From an uncultured Acetatifactor sp. (GTDB taxonomy: Bacteria > Bacillota > Clostridia > Lachnospirales > Lachnospiraceae): a stretch of 64,000 nucleotides of DNA. A program made the position numbers and the translations under genes. Shown here piece by piece: positions 1 to 9,084 of the stretch. Under the pieces are notes generated by a model. The model was not told the origin of the DNA and did no database searches. It saw nothing but the letters and a program-made list of their open reading frames with translations. Position 1 is the stretch's first letter, and each line of letters starts with the position of its first letter. The stretch lies in assembly GCA_910589035.1 (NCBI GenBank), contig CAJUSI010000005.1:3898-67897 (forward strand). Direction: 5' to 3'.

Positions 1-229
1 GCGGAAGATCGGGCTCCTTCCCGTCTCCGCCCGCATAAGTGTTCAGGGTATTGTTCCGCATCACCCTGAAATGCAGGCGGTCCTCCTTCAGCAGGTACAG
101 AGTTCCCGCATCACAGTTGGTGAGCTCCATCATACAGGAGAGAATCCGCTCCATCAACCGGTTGAAGTCACGCTCGGCCGAAAGCTGCACGCCGATTTCC
201 AGTATCTTTTTCATGTTTTCCTGAGTCAT
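1..229 (-). CDS. GAF-domain signalling protein, N-terminal part (cut by window edge)
   Basis: Only the first 76 residues are present; the gene runs off the left edge. The start ATG has GGAG seven bases upstream. The visible part is an N-terminal helix followed by the beginning of a GAF fold, with segments such as NCDAGTLYLL and RVMRNNTLNTYAGG. This opening is typical of clostridial GAF proteins that continue into an HD-GYP or similar signalling output domain, but that output lies outside the window and is inferred. It is the last visible member of a minus-strand series with a CHASE2 cyclase and a metallo-beta-lactamase-fold protein, which supports a role in cyclic-nucleotide or related signalling. 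It could equally be a GAF histidine kinase. Confidence 0.7.
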   Translation of the reverse strand, partial: MTQENMKKILEIGVQLSAERDFNRLMERILSCMMELTNCDAGTLYLLKEDRLHFRVMRNNTLNTYAGGDGKEPDLP

Positions 230-455
230 GTTCTGTCTCCGTTTCTTTCTATTATATATAATTTAGGTGTTAGCCAGCATATGGGGTGGTAAGCTGTTTT
301 TCCCGTTTGCAGTCCGCATATTTTAAGGTGCTGGAAAGTCTGAAATTGTGCCATTTTGCGCAGGATTTCGTCGCTAAGCGCTTAAAAGGATAACGAATGA
401 GCGTATCCATGATGCAAAGAGAGGAACCGGCAAATGTATGCGCTCACGGGTATGG

Positions 456-1313
456 TCAGATGTCCCCTGCCTGCGGAAGGCAAAGCTCCATCCCTTCCCG
501 GGCGAACCGGCACAGGGAATCGGCGCGGACGGCCAGCTTCTCCTGGGCCTGCAGGAGGGTATCCGTATACTTGGAGAAATAATGGGTCATCAGTACCGTC
601 CCGGCCCCTGCTTCGCGGCCGAGAGAAATGCCCTGCTTCCAGGAAGAATGCCCCCAGCCCCGGTGCTTTGCCAGATCCTCCTCCGTGAAGCAGGCATCCC
701 AGATCAGAAGACCGCAATTCCGGGAAAAATCTCTCAGGGAAGGGCGGATTTCTTCGGTCAATTCACAGTCCAGCCCGTAGACGATGCTTTCGCCCCCGGC
801 CTCCAGACGGTAGAGCAGGCTTTGGTTCGGATGATTTCCCCGCAGGGTATACACTTTTATGTCTCCGGAATCCCCGGCTTCTCCTTTCAGGACAAAGCAT
901 TCCCCGGGACTTATTTCATGAATCCGGATGGAGGCGGGGAAATCCCTGAGACCCATGGGCCAATAGGGAGGCCGGATCAGGTCGTTCAGATTCTGCTCAA
1001 AGCTTCTCCCCTCCTGCGCGGCGCCGTACAGGTGGATTTCCATCTCCGGGTCATGCATCAGCCGGCAGCCGAAGAGCCCCAGGCAATGGTCCATATGCAG
1101 GTGACTGAACAGAAGATCCATTCTCTTCGGATTTTCCGGGGGCAGATGGTCCCCCAGGCCGATGAATCCGCTTCCGGCGTCGAGAACCACCAGATGCTTT
1201 CCCCGCTGCACCGAGATACAGGAGGTATTGCCCCCGTATTGCAGGAATTCCGCCGACGGTGTGGGGAAGGAGCCCCGTACACCCCAGACTTTTACTTTCC
1301 ATGATTGTTCCAT
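456..1313 (-). CDS. metallo-beta-lactamase-fold metal-dependent hydrolase
   Basis: A 285-residue cytoplasmic protein of the metallo-beta-lactamase superfamily. The metal-binding signature SHLHMDHCLG (HxHxDH) is clear near residue 75, after a strand carrying LDAGSG, and the N-terminus WGVRGSFPTP followed by YGGNTSC is characteristic of the branch that resembles phosphoribosyl-cyclic-phosphate or phosphodiesterase-type hydrolases. A longer reading frame exists upstream, but the ATG chosen here has AGAGGA at good spacing and starts directly at the conserved domain. It lies 137 bp downstream of the CHASE2 cyclase on the same strand, so the two are probably co-transcribed and the hydrolase may turn over or respond to the cyclase product. 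The substrate is unknown. Confidence 0.85.
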   Translation of the reverse strand: MEQSWKVKVWGVRGSFPTPSAEFLQYGGNTSCISVQRGKHLVVLDAGSGFIGLGDHLPPENPKRMDLLFSHLHMDHCLGLFGCRLMHDPEMEIHLYGAAQEGRSFEQNLNDLIRPPYWPMGLRDFPASIRIHEISPGECFVLKGEAGDSGDIKVYTLRGNHPNQSLLYRLEAGGESIVYGLDCELTEEIRPSLRDFSRNCGLLIWDACFTEEDLAKHRGWGHSSWKQGISLGREAGAGTVLMTHYFSKYTDTLLQAQEKLAVRADSLCRFAREGMELCLPQAGDI

Positions 1314-1450
1314 TGAGTGCTTCCTCTTTTCAGTAGAGTAGAATTTATACTGTTTAACGATTTTACTTGCCGCGAAACCAGACTGCACAACGCCGACCGG
1401 CTCAAGCGGCTCCCTATCGGAAAGCAGAAATAAGAATACTTCAAAACCGC

Positions 1451-3268
1451 TCAGGCGTCCAGGATTTCATCCAGAATCAGTACCTCGAAGCCTTCCTTTT
1501 TTCCTTTGAGCTTAATGGTGTCTCCCAGGGAGGTGGTCCGGATGCGGCCTTCCAGGGCGTCGGCAACCGCACGGGAAATATAGATGGTTCCCCCGGGAGC
1601 GTTGGCCTCCAGCCGGGCCGCCGTATTGACCGTATCGCCGATGGCGGTATAGTCCATACGCTGGGGAGAACCGATATTTCCTACCACGGCCTCTCCCACA
1701 TGCACGCCGATGCCGAAGGAAACGGTGCGGCCGTAGGCCTCCATCAATTCCTTCGAAAGCGCCCGGGAGCCCTCCGCCATATCCCGGGCCGCCTGCACCG
1801 CGTGCATAACATAGTCCTCCTGAGGCAGGGGTGCCCCCCAGAAAGCCATGGCTGCATCCCCCACGAATTTATCCAGGGTACCCCTGTTCTTCAGAATGCA
1901 GTTGGAGATCAGGGACAGATAGCGGTTCAGAATCTCCACCACCTGGGTGGGCTTGAGGAGCTCCGACATGGGCGTAAAACCGCGCACGTCCACGAAGAGT
2001 ACGGCAATCTGTGTCAGCCTGCCGCCCAGCTCCAGGGTCTCCGTCCCTTCCTTCAGAATCTCGTTGACGATTTCCGGAGCCACATAGCGCTTAAAGGTGC
2101 CGGTAATCCGCCGCTTTTCCATGGCCGCCCGCAGATAATGGACCACGATGCAGCCGACATAGAGAACCGTGAGTCCCGCAGGAATCCACAGCACATGGCA
2201 GACCCAACCCGCCTTGTAAAGCAGGCGGGTCACAAGCAGGTATCCTGCCAGGGAAACGCCCAGGAGGGGAAGGGAGATGCGTATGGGCAGCCGGAGAAAG
2301 AGAAGGCATCCCAGGAAGAGAAGGAAGAACAGAAGCACCAGCTGAAGCGTCCGGTCCGCCTCCAGCTTATAATCCTCCCAGAGCAGCGCCTGGACGGCAT
2401 TTGCCTGATATTCCACGCCGTACATGGCTCTGGCATGATCGGCGGAGGTGATATAGCTGTCCTGCAGACCTACCGCATAGGGACCGATCAGCACGATTTT
2501 GCCCGCAAAATAGTCCGCCCCCATCTTACCGGACAGCAGATCCGCCACGGAGATGGATTCATAGAAATCGCCCGGAGTTCCGCAGAAGGGGACATACCAG
2601 AATCCCCTGGCATCTACGGGAGGCAGGGCGACTGCCTCCTCTCCCCGGGCTTCCCGGTACATCTGCGCCGCCGCAAGGGCCATGGAAGGGACCTTCGTAC
2701 CGTCGGGCAGAGTGAGCTCCAGCATATGGTGCCGCAGAATGCCGTCCTGGTCCAGCATGGCATTGATATGCCCCTGTGTGGTGCCCGCCTTCAACAGAGG
2801 GAAGGGTTCCTCAAAGGCAGTCATGGAGAAGGAATCCAGGCGGTATTCTCCGAGCCCGTCCTCCACCAGCATGCTCCCGAAGCTTCCCAGGCAGGCGGAC
2901 ACCACGTTCCCGTACTCGCCCGCGGCCAGGGCCAGCATCTCATCCTTTTCCGGATCCGTCTCCCCCGCATAGAGAATATCCACGGCGATCACCGCGGGAC
3001 GGCAGTCAGGGGATTCGTTCAGGGCTTTTATGGCTTTTGCTATAACATCCCGGCCCCATTGGTTGTAGGGTCCCAGCTCCTCCAGGGCCCGCTGGTCGAT
3101 CCCCACTATCACGATCTTGCCGTCGGATGCGCTCCGGCTCTGATACCACAGATCCGACAGGGACAGGTCGGCCTTGTCCAGCAGACCCGACGCGGCCAGC
3201 AATGTCAATCCTCCTGCTGCAATTATTATCCAGATAAATGTTTTTAAAGTCTGCTTTGTCTTCTTCAT
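1451..3268 (-). CDS. CHASE2-domain class III adenylate/guanylate cyclase
   Basis: A 605-residue membrane receptor cyclase. Residues 10-30 form a first transmembrane helix. Residues about 35-300 are an extracellular CHASE2 sensor (motifs KIVIVGIDQRALEELG, IAVDILYA, GKIVLIGPYA). Three more helices follow at about 308-380. The catalytic domain starts near residue 420 with FVDVRGFTPMSELL, which holds the first metal-binding Asp; VGDAAMAFWGAP follows with the second Asp, and YTAIGDTVNTAARLE is the conserved C-terminal block. The usual VMA after GD is AMA, a mild change. It should make cAMP or cGMP in response to an extracellular signal; the nucleotide cannot be told from sequence alone. The start ATG has AAAGGA six bases upstream. 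It is first in a minus-strand operon with its own strong promoter. Confidence 0.92.
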   Translation of the reverse strand: MKKTKQTLKTFIWIIIAAGGLTLLAASGLLDKADLSLSDLWYQSRSASDGKIVIVGIDQRALEELGPYNQWGRDVIAKAIKALNESPDCRPAVIAVDILYAGETDPEKDEMLALAAGEYGNVVSACLGSFGSMLVEDGLGEYRLDSFSMTAFEEPFPLLKAGTTQGHINAMLDQDGILRHHMLELTLPDGTKVPSMALAAAQMYREARGEEAVALPPVDARGFWYVPFCGTPGDFYESISVADLLSGKMGADYFAGKIVLIGPYAVGLQDSYITSADHARAMYGVEYQANAVQALLWEDYKLEADRTLQLVLLFFLLFLGCLLFLRLPIRISLPLLGVSLAGYLLVTRLLYKAGWVCHVLWIPAGLTVLYVGCIVVHYLRAAMEKRRITGTFKRYVAPEIVNEILKEGTETLELGGRLTQIAVLFVDVRGFTPMSELLKPTQVVEILNRYLSLISNCILKNRGTLDKFVGDAAMAFWGAPLPQEDYVMHAVQAARDMAEGSRALSKELMEAYGRTVSFGIGVHVGEAVVGNIGSPQRMDYTAIGDTVNTAARLEANAPGGTIYISRAVADALEGRIRTTSLGDTIKLKGKKEGFEVLILDEILDA

Positions 3269-3463
3269 CGTTCATCCTTTGCTTTTATATTTTATGAGAT
3301 TCCGTTTCCATGAGATTCCTTTATTAAGGTTCCATTGTCTTCGCTCTTTTGATTTCCATCCTTTGGCTGTTTCCGTTAAGCTTTGCCGCTTTGCTCTGCC
3401 GCCTTTCTGCGTTCTGCAGACCCGGCTTCGGGAAAAGCGGTCTCCGCCTTCCTCTTCTGTTTC

Positions 3464-3492
3464 ATTATATAGAAAAGAGACCTGCAGGTCAA
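3464..3492 (-). promoter_or_regulatory. sigma-A promoter of the CHASE2 cyclase operon
   Basis: On the minus strand TTGACC and TATAAT are separated by exactly 17 bases. Transcription would begin about 190 bases before the cyclase start, giving a long leader. The rest of the roughly 380-bp divergent gap up to the MATE gene shows no convincing gene. Confidence 0.7.
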
Positions 3493-3651
3493 ACAAAAAG
3501 TTGTGCCCCCAAAATCAGGTTTCCGGACTTCCGGATGGGAAAACTGCGGATATCAAGGGAACAAATACTGAAATATTCTTAAGAGAATTGATTTCTGTAA
3601 GAATTGATTCTTGAGGAAAGATATGGTAGAGTAATAAGACGGGAGGAGATT

Positions 3652-5046
3652 ATGGACAAATTTCGAAGACTGTTCCAGGCAACCGATATGACGGAGGGAG
3701 TTCCCTGGAAGCAGATTATGCTTTTTACGCTGCCCATGCTGATCGGAAATATTGCGCAGCAGCTGTACAATACGGTGGACAGTATCGTGGTGGGGAGATA
3801 TGTGGGAGACAACGCCCTGGCGGCCGTGGGCAGCGCCGGACCTATTGTGAATCTGCTGCTGGTGCTGTTCATCGGTATTTCCGCCGGCGCCGGCATCATG
3901 GTGTCCCAGTACTTCGGCGCAAGAGATCGGGAGAAGCTGGCGCTGACCATCGGAAACTGCATTGTGGCAAGCGGTGCGGCCTCCGTTCTGATTATGATCA
4001 TAGGTCCCTTTGTAAGCGGCCCGCTTCTGCGCCTTCTGCGGACGCCGGAAGCTATTTTCGATTGGTGCCATTCTTATCTGAATATCATGATTTTCGGAAT
4101 GGCAGGGATGGTATATTACAATATTCTGAGCGGAATCCTTCGGGGATTGGGAGACTCTTTTTCCGCGCTGCTGTATCTGCTGGTTTCCACCGTGCTGAAC
4201 ATCGCGCTGGATATTCTGTTTGTGACGCAGTTTGAGATGGAAGTGGCGGGGGTGGCGCTGGCAACGGTGATCGCGCAGGCGATTTCTGCAGTGCTGTGCC
4301 TGTGGAAGCTTTTCCGTATGAATGACCTGTATGTACTAAAGAGAGAGCACTTTAAACCGAATAAGGGGAATATGGGAACCATTCTCCGCCTGGGGGTTCC
4401 CTCCGGAATTACGCAGGCTATTTTTTCCGTGGCGATGATCGCGGTGCAGTCCCTTACCAACAGCTTCGGAGAAATGTTTATCGCGGCCAACGTGATCGTC
4501 ATGCGTGTGGACGGCTTTGCCATGATGCCTAATTTCTCCTTCGGAACGGCCATGACCACTTACGCGGGGCAGAATGTGGGGGCGAAGCGATACGACAGGG
4601 TACTCCGGGGAGCCCGTCAGGGGACCGCCATGGCTGTGGGGACCTCGGCGGTCATTACCGGCATCATTTTGCTGTTCGGCAAATATCTGATGGGGATTTT
4701 TACCACCACCGGGGAGCTGGTGGACCTGAGCATGAATATGATGTGCATCATCGCCCTGGGATATCTGGCCATGGGGGTGACCCAGTCGCTCTCCGGCGTG
4801 ATGCGGGGGGCGGGAGATACCATGACGCCCATGTGGATTTCTATTTTTACAACGATTATCGTCCGGATTCCCGTTGCGTACGGCATTGCGTATCTGACGC
4901 GATCCGAGACACATCCCGGCGGACGGCAGGAGTGCGTGTTCTATTCGCTGCTGTGCAGCTGGCTGCTGGGGGCGCTTCTCACGGCGATTTTATACCGGGC
5001 CGGACATTGGAAAAAGAAAGGGCTGCGGCAGGCGGAGCAGGATTAA
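3652..5046 (+). CDS. MATE family multidrug/metabolite efflux transporter
   Basis: A 464-residue polytopic inner-membrane protein with about 12 hydrophobic segments, the normal MATE size. The opening TLPMLIGNIAQQLYNTVDSIVVGRYVG is the MATE N-terminal signature, and the second half repeats the pattern (LRLGVPSGITQAIFSVAMIAVQSLTNSFGE), as expected for the duplicated NorM-like fold. It should export cationic drugs or metabolites in exchange for Na+ or H+; the substrate is not visible. The ATG chosen has GGGAGGAG at proper spacing; an upstream in-frame ATG has none. It stands alone, divergent from the cyclase operon and followed by a repeat array. Confidence 0.93.
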   Translation: MDKFRRLFQATDMTEGVPWKQIMLFTLPMLIGNIAQQLYNTVDSIVVGRYVGDNALAAVGSAGPIVNLLLVLFIGISAGAGIMVSQYFGARDREKLALTIGNCIVASGAASVLIMIIGPFVSGPLLRLLRTPEAIFDWCHSYLNIMIFGMAGMVYYNILSGILRGLGDSFSALLYLLVSTVLNIALDILFVTQFEMEVAGVALATVIAQAISAVLCLWKLFRMNDLYVLKREHFKPNKGNMGTILRLGVPSGITQAIFSVAMIAVQSLTNSFGEMFIAANVIVMRVDGFAMMPNFSFGTAMTTYAGQNVGAKRYDRVLRGARQGTAMAVGTSAVITGIILLFGKYLMGIFTTTGELVDLSMNMMCIIALGYLAMGVTQSLSGVMRGAGDTMTPMWISIFTTIIVRIPVAYGIAYLTRSETHPGGRQECVFYSLLCSWLLGALLTAILYRAGHWKKKGLRQAEQD

Positions 5047-5120
5047 TGGGAAAATATTACTATAAATCGGTGTAAGAACTTCCCTGAAAGGGTAAGCTAT
5101 TCTTATATAATAAATTCTGA

Positions 5121-5320
5121 AGCATGGGAACCGCGAAGCGGCATGTATGACAAAAACAGGGTCATGGGAACCGCGAAGCGGCATGTATGACAAAAACAGG
5201 GTCATGGGAACCGTGAAGCGGCTTTCATGAAGAAATCAGGGTCATAGAAACTGTGCAGCAATTTCAGTGAAAGAATCAGGATCGCGGAAATTGCGAAGCA
5301 GTTTTCATGATAAAATCAGT
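5121..5320 (+). repeat. five-copy 40-bp tandem repeat with a conserved mini-hairpin
   Basis: Five head-to-tail units of exactly 40 bp fill the gap between the MATE gene and the lipoprotein gene. Units 1 and 2 are nearly identical and units 3 to 5 diverge progressively. Each unit carries a short dyad (CCGC-GAA-GCGG in the first two). In the later copies several stem changes keep pairing: C-G becomes T-A at the second pair in units 4 and 5, and C-G becomes a T-G wobble at the fourth pair in units 3 and 4. The last unit ends 24 bp before the lipoprotein ATG, so the array forms or borders its leader. Function unknown. Confidence 0.9.
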
Positions 5321-5344
5321 TTATGCAAAATGAAGGAGGACATT

Positions 5345-6040
5345 ATGAAAAAGTTAGGTTTGTATCTATGTGCAGGTGTATTGGCGCTCAGCCTCGGGGC
5401 ATGCGGCCAGAAGGACCAGGAGGACAGCTCGCAGCAGACGGATTCGCAGCAGGAGAGCAGTTCCCAGGAGACGGAACAGCAGTCTGAGGAGAGCAGCTCC
5501 CAGGAGACGGAACAGCAGCCTGAGGAGAGCCCTTCCCAGGGAACAGAGGGAGACCAGGAAGATCCGGGGATGGATATCTCCAATGGCTGGAGCGAGGAGA
5601 TGGAGAAGCTCCGGCAGGCGGTGATCACCGCCGTCGGGCAGGAAAACTATTGGCCGGATATGCCCATGGATTCCGAGATGCTGGAGATGTCTTTCAAGCT
5701 CACGTCGGATATGTATGAGGATTATGTGGCGGAATCTCCCATGATCAGCGCGAATGTGGATACTCTTGTGATCGTCCGGGCGAAGGAAGGCCAGGCGGAG
5801 GCGGTGGAAGAAGCCCTGAAGGCCTATCGCGAGGAGAAGGTGAACGATACCTTGCAGTATCCCATGAATATCGGCAAAATCCAGGCTTCTCAGGTGGAGC
5901 GCATGGGCGATTATGTGATCTTCGTCCAGCTGGGAGCGGATACAAGCGGGGATGAGAGTGAGGAAGCGAGCATAAATAAGTGCAAAGAGGCAAACAGCGC
6001 GGCCCTTGAGGCCATCCGCGGAATTGTTGAGGCAGAATGA
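5345..6040 (+). CDS. DUF4358 domain lipoprotein
   Basis: A 231-residue exported lipoprotein. The signal peptide (residues 1-20, MKKLGLYLCAGVLALSLGAC) ends in a lipobox LGAC, so Cys20 should be lipidated and anchored to the outer face of the membrane. Residues about 24-72 are a low-complexity linker rich in Ser, Gln and Glu with a repeated SSQETEQQ motif. The globular part (about 85-231) fits DUF4358, a family common in Clostridia, with VDTLVIVRAKEGQAEAVEEALKAY and GDYVIFVQLGAD. Function of the family is not established. GGAGGA precedes the ATG. It is followed by two surface-acylation genes on the same strand, but a link to them is only positional. Confidence 0.88.
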   Translation: MKKLGLYLCAGVLALSLGACGQKDQEDSSQQTDSQQESSSQETEQQSEESSSQETEQQPEESPSQGTEGDQEDPGMDISNGWSEEMEKLRQAVITAVGQENYWPDMPMDSEMLEMSFKLTSDMYEDYVAESPMISANVDTLVIVRAKEGQAEAVEEALKAYREEKVNDTLQYPMNIGKIQASQVERMGDYVIFVQLGADTSGDESEEASINKCKEANSAALEAIRGIVEAE

Positions 6041-6199
6041 AGCTAAAGGTTTTTGACTAAAAACCGTTTCGGTTGAGCCGGCTTATTTTATCTGCGGTTG
6101 ATTGCAGCGGTTCAGACAGAAGAGCTGAGCCGCTGCAAGAAGCAGAAGGACAGCTGCCTGCCATAATGGCGCAAAACATATTATCAGGAGAGAAAAGAG

Positions 6200-7612
6200 A
6201 TGGTATTCAGCAGTGTAATTTTTCTTTTCCGGTTTCTGCCCTTGTTCTTTCTTCTATATTATCTGGTCCCCGGGAGGATGAAAAATTTCCTTCTCTTTGT
6301 GGGGAGCCTGTTCTTTTATGCATGGGGAGAGCCGGTGTATGTGGTGCTGATGCTGTTTTCCACCCTGGTGGATTATACCCACGGGCGGCTGCTGGGACGC
6401 TTCCGGGGGCGGAAGGGGGCAAAGCTTATTCTGCTCTCCTCCGTCCTGATCAATCTGTTTATACTGTGTTTTTTCAAATACGCAGATTTCCTGACAGGGG
6501 CTGTGAATCAGGCGTTTGGCCTTTCGCTGCCCCTTCTTTCGCTGCCTCTGCCCATAGGCATTTCCTTTTATACCTTCCAGACCATGTCCTATACCATCGA
6601 TGTGTACCGGGGCGAGGTGGAGGTTCAGAAGAATCTGCTGGATTTCGGAGTGTATGTGACCATGTTCCCCCAGCTGATTGCAGGGCCTATTGTGAAATAC
6701 CGCGAGGTGGAGAAAAGGCTTCACCACCGCAGGTTCTCCATCACGGAAGCCAGCGCGGGGATGAAGCGGTTCTGTATCGGACTTGCCAAAAAGGTCCTGA
6801 TCGCCAACCAGGCGGGGGAGCTCTGGGTGACGGTTTCCGCCATGGAGCTGTCGGGCATGAGCGTTCTGACAGCCTGGCTGGGGGTACTGGCCTTTGCCTT
6901 CCAGATCTATTTTGACTTTTCGGGGTATTCCGATATGGCCATCGGACTTGGCGAAATGCTGGGATTTCGATTCCCTGAAAATTTCAATTATCCTTATATT
7001 TCCGCCTCCGTCACGGAATTCTGGCGTAGGTGGCATATTTCCCTGGGAAGCTGGTTCCGGGAGTATGTGTATATTCCCCTGGGAGGGAACAGAAAGGGAC
7101 TGCCCAGGCAGCTCTTCAATATTCTGGTGGTATGGCTGCTCACCGGAATCTGGCATGGAGCCGGATGGAATTTCCTCTTCTGGGGGCTCTGGTTTGCGGT
7201 TGCCCTGATGCTGGAGAAGCTGTTCCTGGGGCGCCTGCTGGCCTGGCTTCCGAAGGGGATCGGAATGCTCTATACTGCCCTGGTGGTGCTGACAGGCTGG
7301 GTATTTTTCGCTCTGGATGCGCCGGCCAGGATTCTGGGATACCTGGGAGTGATGACGGGAGCCGGGGAAGATTTTGTGGATTCCCGTTTTCTCTATCTGG
7401 GCGGGCAGTACTGGGCATTGCTTCTGACAGCCGCGGTATGTTCCACCCCTTTTCTTCATAATTTCACGGCAAAGCTGGAGAAATCGGGGACGGGATGGGG
7501 GATGGCGTTGTACCGTTTCGGGGAAAAGGTGATTCCGGCGGCGCTGCTGCTTTTGTCCATTGCGGGGATTATTGAGGCGTCCTATAATCCGTTTTTATAT
7601 TTTCGGTTTTAG
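6200..7612 (+). CDS. MBOAT family O-acyltransferase (AlgI/PatA-like)
   Basis: A 470-residue polytopic membrane protein of the MBOAT family, full length. Diagnostic segments are LPIGISFYTFQTMSYTIDVYRG, the FPQLIAGPIVKY block, YFDFSGYSDMAIGLG, FWRRWHISLGSWFREYVYIPLGGN and the catalytic-histidine segment TGIWHGAGWNFLFWG. Such proteins move an acyl group, usually acetyl, across the membrane for transfer to a surface polysaccharide. AGGAGAG precedes the ATG. The next gene encodes a DHHW protein of the AlgX/AlgJ type, the usual partner that puts the acyl group on the glycan. No polysaccharide synthase is nearby, so the acceptor is unknown. Confidence 0.95.
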   Translation: MVFSSVIFLFRFLPLFFLLYYLVPGRMKNFLLFVGSLFFYAWGEPVYVVLMLFSTLVDYTHGRLLGRFRGRKGAKLILLSSVLINLFILCFFKYADFLTGAVNQAFGLSLPLLSLPLPIGISFYTFQTMSYTIDVYRGEVEVQKNLLDFGVYVTMFPQLIAGPIVKYREVEKRLHHRRFSITEASAGMKRFCIGLAKKVLIANQAGELWVTVSAMELSGMSVLTAWLGVLAFAFQIYFDFSGYSDMAIGLGEMLGFRFPENFNYPYISASVTEFWRRWHISLGSWFREYVYIPLGGNRKGLPRQLFNILVVWLLTGIWHGAGWNFLFWGLWFAVALMLEKLFLGRLLAWLPKGIGMLYTALVVLTGWVFFALDAPARILGYLGVMTGAGEDFVDSRFLYLGGQYWALLLTAAVCSTPFLHNFTAKLEKSGTGWGMALYRFGEKVIPAALLLLSIAGIIEASYNPFLYFRF

Positions 7613-7707
7613 ATATTTCCCAGGGAAAGCGTACGCTTTAGGGAAAATCCGGTGTCGAAGGCACTTTTATGCAGAGCAGCGGATTGCGACATGCAAGGGG
7701 TATTAGA

Positions 7708-8829
7708 ATGAGCGAGAAGAGACGAGCTTTTTTTACATTTGGGTTCCTGTTTTCCATTATCCTGGTATTCAGCTTTGCGGACCTGGTGCAGGGAGACAGG
7801 GTATTCTCGGAGACGGAGAATAAGGTGCTGGCCTCGAAGCCGAAGCTGACATGGGAGGCCCTGTCCGGCGGGAGCTACGGGGAGGACTATGAGACCTATC
7901 TGACCGATCAGTTTGTGGGCCGGGACAAATGGATCACCATCAATACCTGGGTGGATATCGCTCTGCAGAGGAAGGAGATCAAAGGGGTCTATCTGGCAGA
8001 GGACGGGTATCTCATAGAGCAGCATCTGCCGGAAAAGTATTCTGCGGCCAGGGAAGCCGAGAAGCTTGCCCTTCTGGAGGGACTGGTGCGCCGGTGGGAC
8101 GCCATGGTGATGCTGGCGCCCACTGCCGACAATATCCTCACGGATAAGCTGCCGGATTTCGCGCCCTGCTATGATGAGCGGGGGCTGCTGGAGCAGGCGG
8201 AAGCCCTGGTGGGAGCGGAGAACTACGTGGATGTGTTCACGGCCCTGAAAAGCCATGCCGGGGAGGAGATTTATTACCGCACGGATCATCACTGGACCAG
8301 CCTGGGCGCCTGGTACGCTTACCAGGCCTGGGCGGAAGCGAAGGGGGAGGCACAGGATCTCTACGATAGGAATTCCATGGAGGCCGTGACGCAGGATTTC
8401 CTGGGAACCCTGCATTCGAAGGTGAATCTTGACATGGAGGGGGAAGCCATTTATTATTTTCCCCAGACGGCGGGCCAGGTGATGGCGGTGACCTATGATC
8501 TGAAGGATACCAGGGATACCTGCTATGAGGAGAGCTACCTGGACACCAAGAATAAATACGGCTTTTTCCTGGACGATAACCATGCTTTTATAGAAATCGA
8601 GACCACCTGCCGGAACGGAAAGACCCTGTTTGTGATCAAGGATTCCTATGCCAACTGCCTCATCCCGCTGCTGACGGCCCATTATGAACGGATCTATGTG
8701 ATGGATCTGAGGTATTTTAACGGCAGGCTTTTTCAGTTCATGGAAAAATACGAGCCGGAGACGGGGATGGATGTGCTGGTGCTGTATAATTGCATTCACT
8801 TTCTGGAGGAATTTGCTTATCTGCAGTAG
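7708..8829 (+). CDS. DHHW family (AlgX/AlgJ-like) O-acetylation protein
   Basis: A 373-residue extracytoplasmic protein anchored by one N-terminal transmembrane helix (residues about 8-24, FFTFGFLFSIILVFSFA). The motif YYRTDHHWTSLGAWYAY gives the DHHW signature of the SGNH-like acetyltransferase family; a later FVIKDSYANCLIPLL segment supplies the conserved Ser region. An earlier in-frame ATG exists, but the one chosen has AAGGGG seven bases upstream and starts at a normal membrane anchor. It is 95 bp behind the MBOAT gene and most likely works with it to acetylate a cell-surface polymer. Confidence 0.9.
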   Translation: MSEKRRAFFTFGFLFSIILVFSFADLVQGDRVFSETENKVLASKPKLTWEALSGGSYGEDYETYLTDQFVGRDKWITINTWVDIALQRKEIKGVYLAEDGYLIEQHLPEKYSAAREAEKLALLEGLVRRWDAMVMLAPTADNILTDKLPDFAPCYDERGLLEQAEALVGAENYVDVFTALKSHAGEEIYYRTDHHWTSLGAWYAYQAWAEAKGEAQDLYDRNSMEAVTQDFLGTLHSKVNLDMEGEAIYYFPQTAGQVMAVTYDLKDTRDTCYEESYLDTKNKYGFFLDDNHAFIEIETTCRNGKTLFVIKDSYANCLIPLLTAHYERIYVMDLRYFNGRLFQFMEKYEPETGMDVLVLYNCIHFLEEFAYLQ

Positions 8830-8903
8830 CGGGGCGGACACGGAGAGCAGAGACGGATTATTTAGAACGGCATGTGCCGGGATTGCTTCGATTTTCCGGA
8901 ACT

Positions 8904-9052
8904 TTTACAGATGGGGACATCAGGAAGGATTCTGCCGGACAAAGAAAATGGCAGGGGGATGCAGAAATGTAATACAGCATGAGCTTCGGCAGCGCCGGAG
9001 GTCTTTACAGATGCATGCGTCCGGAAAAATTCTGCAGGACAAAGAAAATGGC
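8904..9052 (+). repeat. two-copy degenerate repeat, 100-bp period
   Basis: A block of about 49 bp starting TTTACAGATG and ending GACAAAGAAAATGGC recurs exactly 100 bp later with about a quarter of positions changed in the middle. It fills the 255-bp gap between the DHHW gene and the HAD hydrolase. No good reading frame spans it. Confidence 0.7.
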
Positions 9053-9084
9053 CGGAAGGTACGAAAAGGAACAGGAGACAGAGG

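Noticed and set aside
456..1304. Long plus-strand reading frames opposite the metallo-beta-lactamase-fold gene
   Set aside because: Shadows of the minus-strand gene with no family-like motifs; the opposite strand has a complete HxHxDH enzyme. The same reasoning removes the large frames opposite the cyclase, the TPR gene, glgB and the DUF6240 gene.
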